This document shows, in pieces, positions 62,311 to 64,000 of a stretch of 64,000 nucleotides of DNA. A program made the position numbers and the translations under genes. The stretch is from positions 17,403-81,402 of the forward strand of contig JAJEDR010000074.1 of the NCBI GenBank assembly GCA_022821385.1. The letters are read 5' to 3'. Numbering within the stretch: position 1 is the stretch's first letter; every line of letters begins with the position of its first letter. This DNA comes from Rhodothermales bacterium. Its GTDB lineage: Bacteria > Bacteroidota > Rhodothermia > Rhodothermales > Bin80. Under the pieces are notes generated by a model. That model was not told where the DNA came from, did not search any database, and saw only the letters and a program-made list of their open reading frames with translations.

Positions 62311-63585
62311 CTATTCGTCGTCATAATCTTCCGGCATTAACACAAACTCCGGGTAAGCCTCAACACCCAGTTCCGCAACATCCTGTCCAAGACGCTCAAC
62401 AGATTCGGAAACACGTGTTCCTAGCAGGATGTCAATCAGTTTCCATAACCCGAGAGAAACACCGAATACGAAAACTCCCACGGCAAGAATGCCCACCAAC
62501 TGAACCCAAAAACTTGTACCGTCTACGGTAAAAGCCACGGCAAGCGTTCCCCATATTCCAGCAAAAAGATGAACGGGGACTGCACCAACAACATCGTCTA
62601 TCTTGAGAACATCAAGCAGTTTTATCGCCAGTACACAGACTACGCCTCCTACAAAGCCAATCAGGATCGCTATCCCATGATGGTTCATTGTGGGAGCTGC
62701 TGTAATGGCTACCAATCCGGCCAGCGCACCATTGAGTACAGCAAACAAATCAAACCGCCCGAGTATCATACGTGACACGGTGATAGCTGCCAGGGCACCA
62801 GCTGCTCCCGCCAAATTGGTATTGACCAGTATGCCTGCGATACTTATAGCGTCCGTAGTTCCGCCAAGAGCCAGTTGAGACCCACCGTTGAATCCAAACC
62901 AGCCAAACCAGAGGATGAACACGCCCAAAGTAGTAATCGGCACGCTTGAGGGGGGCGTATTTCTCACGGTGCCGTCCTTCCTGAACTTACCCAGGCGAGG
63001 CCCTAGTATGATTGCCCCTGCAAGTGCGGCCCAGCCTCCTGTACCATGCACAATAGTAGAGCCAGCAAAATCAGAAAAGCCCATCTCAAACAACCAGCCT
63101 TCCCCCCAAGTCCACGCACCAACTATGGGATAAACAAATGCTGTCAAGGCAAGCACGAATGTGAAGAACGCCCACAATCTAATCCTCTCAGCGAGCGCAC
63201 CGGACACGATTGACGCCGCAGTTGCTACAAACACCATCTGAAAGAACCATCCCGACATCTGCGAAAATCCTGAGTCCACAACAGACTCTGTCACCCCTGT
63301 ATCTCCACCAACCAAAGCAATCTCTTCCGGGGAAGCATTGAAGAAGAGCTTAAAACTGCCAATAAAGCCCGATACATCTGTGTACATCAGGTTGTACCCA
63401 ATGATGTAGTAGGCCAGCCCGGCAATTGAATAAAGCCCGATGTTTTTCAAGCAAATTACAGAGGCATTTTTCGTGCGAACGGATCCAGATTCCAACATCG
63501 TAAAACCCGCAGCCATCCACATTACAAGAGCTCCCCAGATAAGGAAAGCGAAGGTGTTAAGAACAAACTGTGTTTCTGGTACCAT
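62311..63585 (-). CDS. amt: Ammonium transporter
   Basis: An 11-helix ammonium channel of 424 residues. The twin histidines lie in STIVHGTGGWAALAG and VGAVPVHLFAGIWGTLAVAF, the conserved Asp in FSDFAGSTIVHG, and the C-terminal regulatory tail in TRVSESVERLGQDVAELGVE. I start at ATG 63585 (MVPETQFVLNTFAF), the normal mature-type N-terminus; ATG 63708 would add 41 residues and a poor leader. No glnK is adjacent inside the window. It ends at a strong terminator. Confidence 0.94.
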   Translation of the reverse strand: MVPETQFVLNTFAFLIWGALVMWMAAGFTMLESGSVRTKNASVICLKNIGLYSIAGLAYYIIGYNLMYTDVSGFIGSFKLFFNASPEEIALVGGDTGVTESVVDSGFSQMSGWFFQMVFVATAASIVSGALAERIRLWAFFTFVLALTAFVYPIVGAWTWGEGWLFEMGFSDFAGSTIVHGTGGWAALAGAIILGPRLGKFRKDGTVRNTPPSSVPITTLGVFILWFGWFGFNGGSQLALGGTTDAISIAGILVNTNLAGAAGALAAITVSRMILGRFDLFAVLNGALAGLVAITAAPTMNHHGIAILIGFVGGVVCVLAIKLLDVLKIDDVVGAVPVHLFAGIWGTLAVAFTVDGTSFWVQLVGILAVGVFVFGVSLGLWKLIDILLGTRVSESVERLGQDVAELGVEAYPEFVLMPEDYDDE

Positions 63586-64000
63586 CACCACTAGATCGTT
63601 TTGGTTTAATAAATAAAGGGCACACCAAAATAATACAAAAAAACAAAAGCTGTACCACGAATGAGCCAATAATAACTGACCAACGAGGGATATGCCAATG
63701 CGCTGCACAGGGTATCTAGACTTAGGAAACGATTATTCGGACTTCTCGCTGCATACCTGACTTCGACAGGTTGCAACTTTCTGAAGGCCAAAAGAGCCCG
63801 ATTACCAAGGGTATAGGCCTGTTTTTGGGGGTGTCCCTGAAAATTTGAACACTACAAAAGCCGCTTATCAGGCCACTTTTCGCGGTCTGAATTTCAGACG
63901 TTAAGCAACTACTTGGTGCGCGGGTTACGGGTCTTTCTCCTCGGGTACGGTCCGGTGCATATTCCGACCAAGTGGACCACCAATTCCGGGCGAAGTGAGC
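63586..64000. other. Upstream region of amt, then possible mobile-element edge
   Basis: The first about 240 bp carry the amt leader and promoter. From about 63830 the sequence changes: TGTCCCTGAAAATTTGAACAC (63833-63853) and, nearer the edge, AAGTGGACCACC (63970-63981) resemble the ends and internal repeats of some insertion sequences. No transposase frame is inside the window, so this is only a suggestion. Confidence 0.3.

Noticed and set aside
1..64000. CRISPR arrays, rRNA genes and a replication origin
   Set aside because: No regularly spaced repeats, rRNA-like conserved stretches or DnaA-box clusters were seen on reading the window.

Overview
The window reads as ordinary chromosome of a Gram-negative, Bacteroidota/Rhodothermota-like bacterium, probably aquatic and heterotrophic (inference from gene content; no phylogenetic marker was analysed). 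Pointers are a TonB-dependent receptor with a CarboxypepD-regulatory-like N-terminus followed by a DUF4249-type lipoprotein, a PorT-like beta-barrel, a long DUF4175-type membrane protein, the Bacteroidota protein usually mislabelled asparagine synthetase B, FloA, a PyrR/PyrB pair, type-2 PyrF, and many one- or four-base gene overlaps. G+C is around one half, with one clearly GC-richer block (about 36.2-39.3 kb).

Layout. 1-9.96 kb: partial dxr (runs off the left edge), then a co-directional run of TPR protein, asparagine-synthetase-B-labelled protein, thioesterase, RmlD-like reductase, serS, TonB receptor and DUF4249 lipoprotein. 9.96-22.1 kb: YbdK-like ligase, beta-barrel protein, pyrF, ABM protein, a second TonB receptor, glgC of the cyanobacterial/plant type with a lipoprotein gene, the 1.1-kaa DUF4175-type protein, a DCC-family protein and chrA. 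22.2-35.1 kb: etfBA on the minus strand diverges from a tightly packed nine-gene catabolic operon: Gfo/Idh/MocA oxidoreductase, CoA-transferase, enoyl-CoA hydratase, GMC oxidoreductase, aldehyde dehydrogenase, sugar-type ABC binding protein with two permeases and no ATPase, and a second GMC oxidoreductase. This is the best candidate for an undescribed pathway.

35.2-41.4 kb is a scarred accessory region: an imperfect direct repeat, an NTF2-like protein, a frameshifted PKD-like remnant, a GC-rich block (NCS1 permease, 58-aa membrane protein, L-rhamnose-isomerase-type enzyme, and a rhamnulokinase gene cut off after about 33 codons), gene-poor debris, a 13-residue mini-ORF coupled to an orphan trypsin-like protease, and an open frame that runs into tRNA-Leu(CAA).

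41.5-64 kb: M20 dipeptidase, two related NTF2-like lipoproteins separated by a Fpg/Nei-type zinc-finger remnant, ispH, a squalene/phytoene synthase whose conserved N-terminus has no standard start codon, an ABC-2 exporter with a broken third gene, floA, moaC, acyl-CoA ligase, ATP-type pckA, pyrRB, a DUF58 protein, an M20D amidohydrolase, an RsbU/RsbW/RsbV-type partner-switching module and an ammonium transporter with a clear terminator. The last about 170 bases may be the edge of a mobile element.

Dxr, IspH and squalene/phytoene synthase together indicate MEP-pathway isoprenoid synthesis; pyrR, pyrB and pyrF indicate de novo pyrimidine synthesis. All identifications come from reading motifs by eye; no database search was possible.
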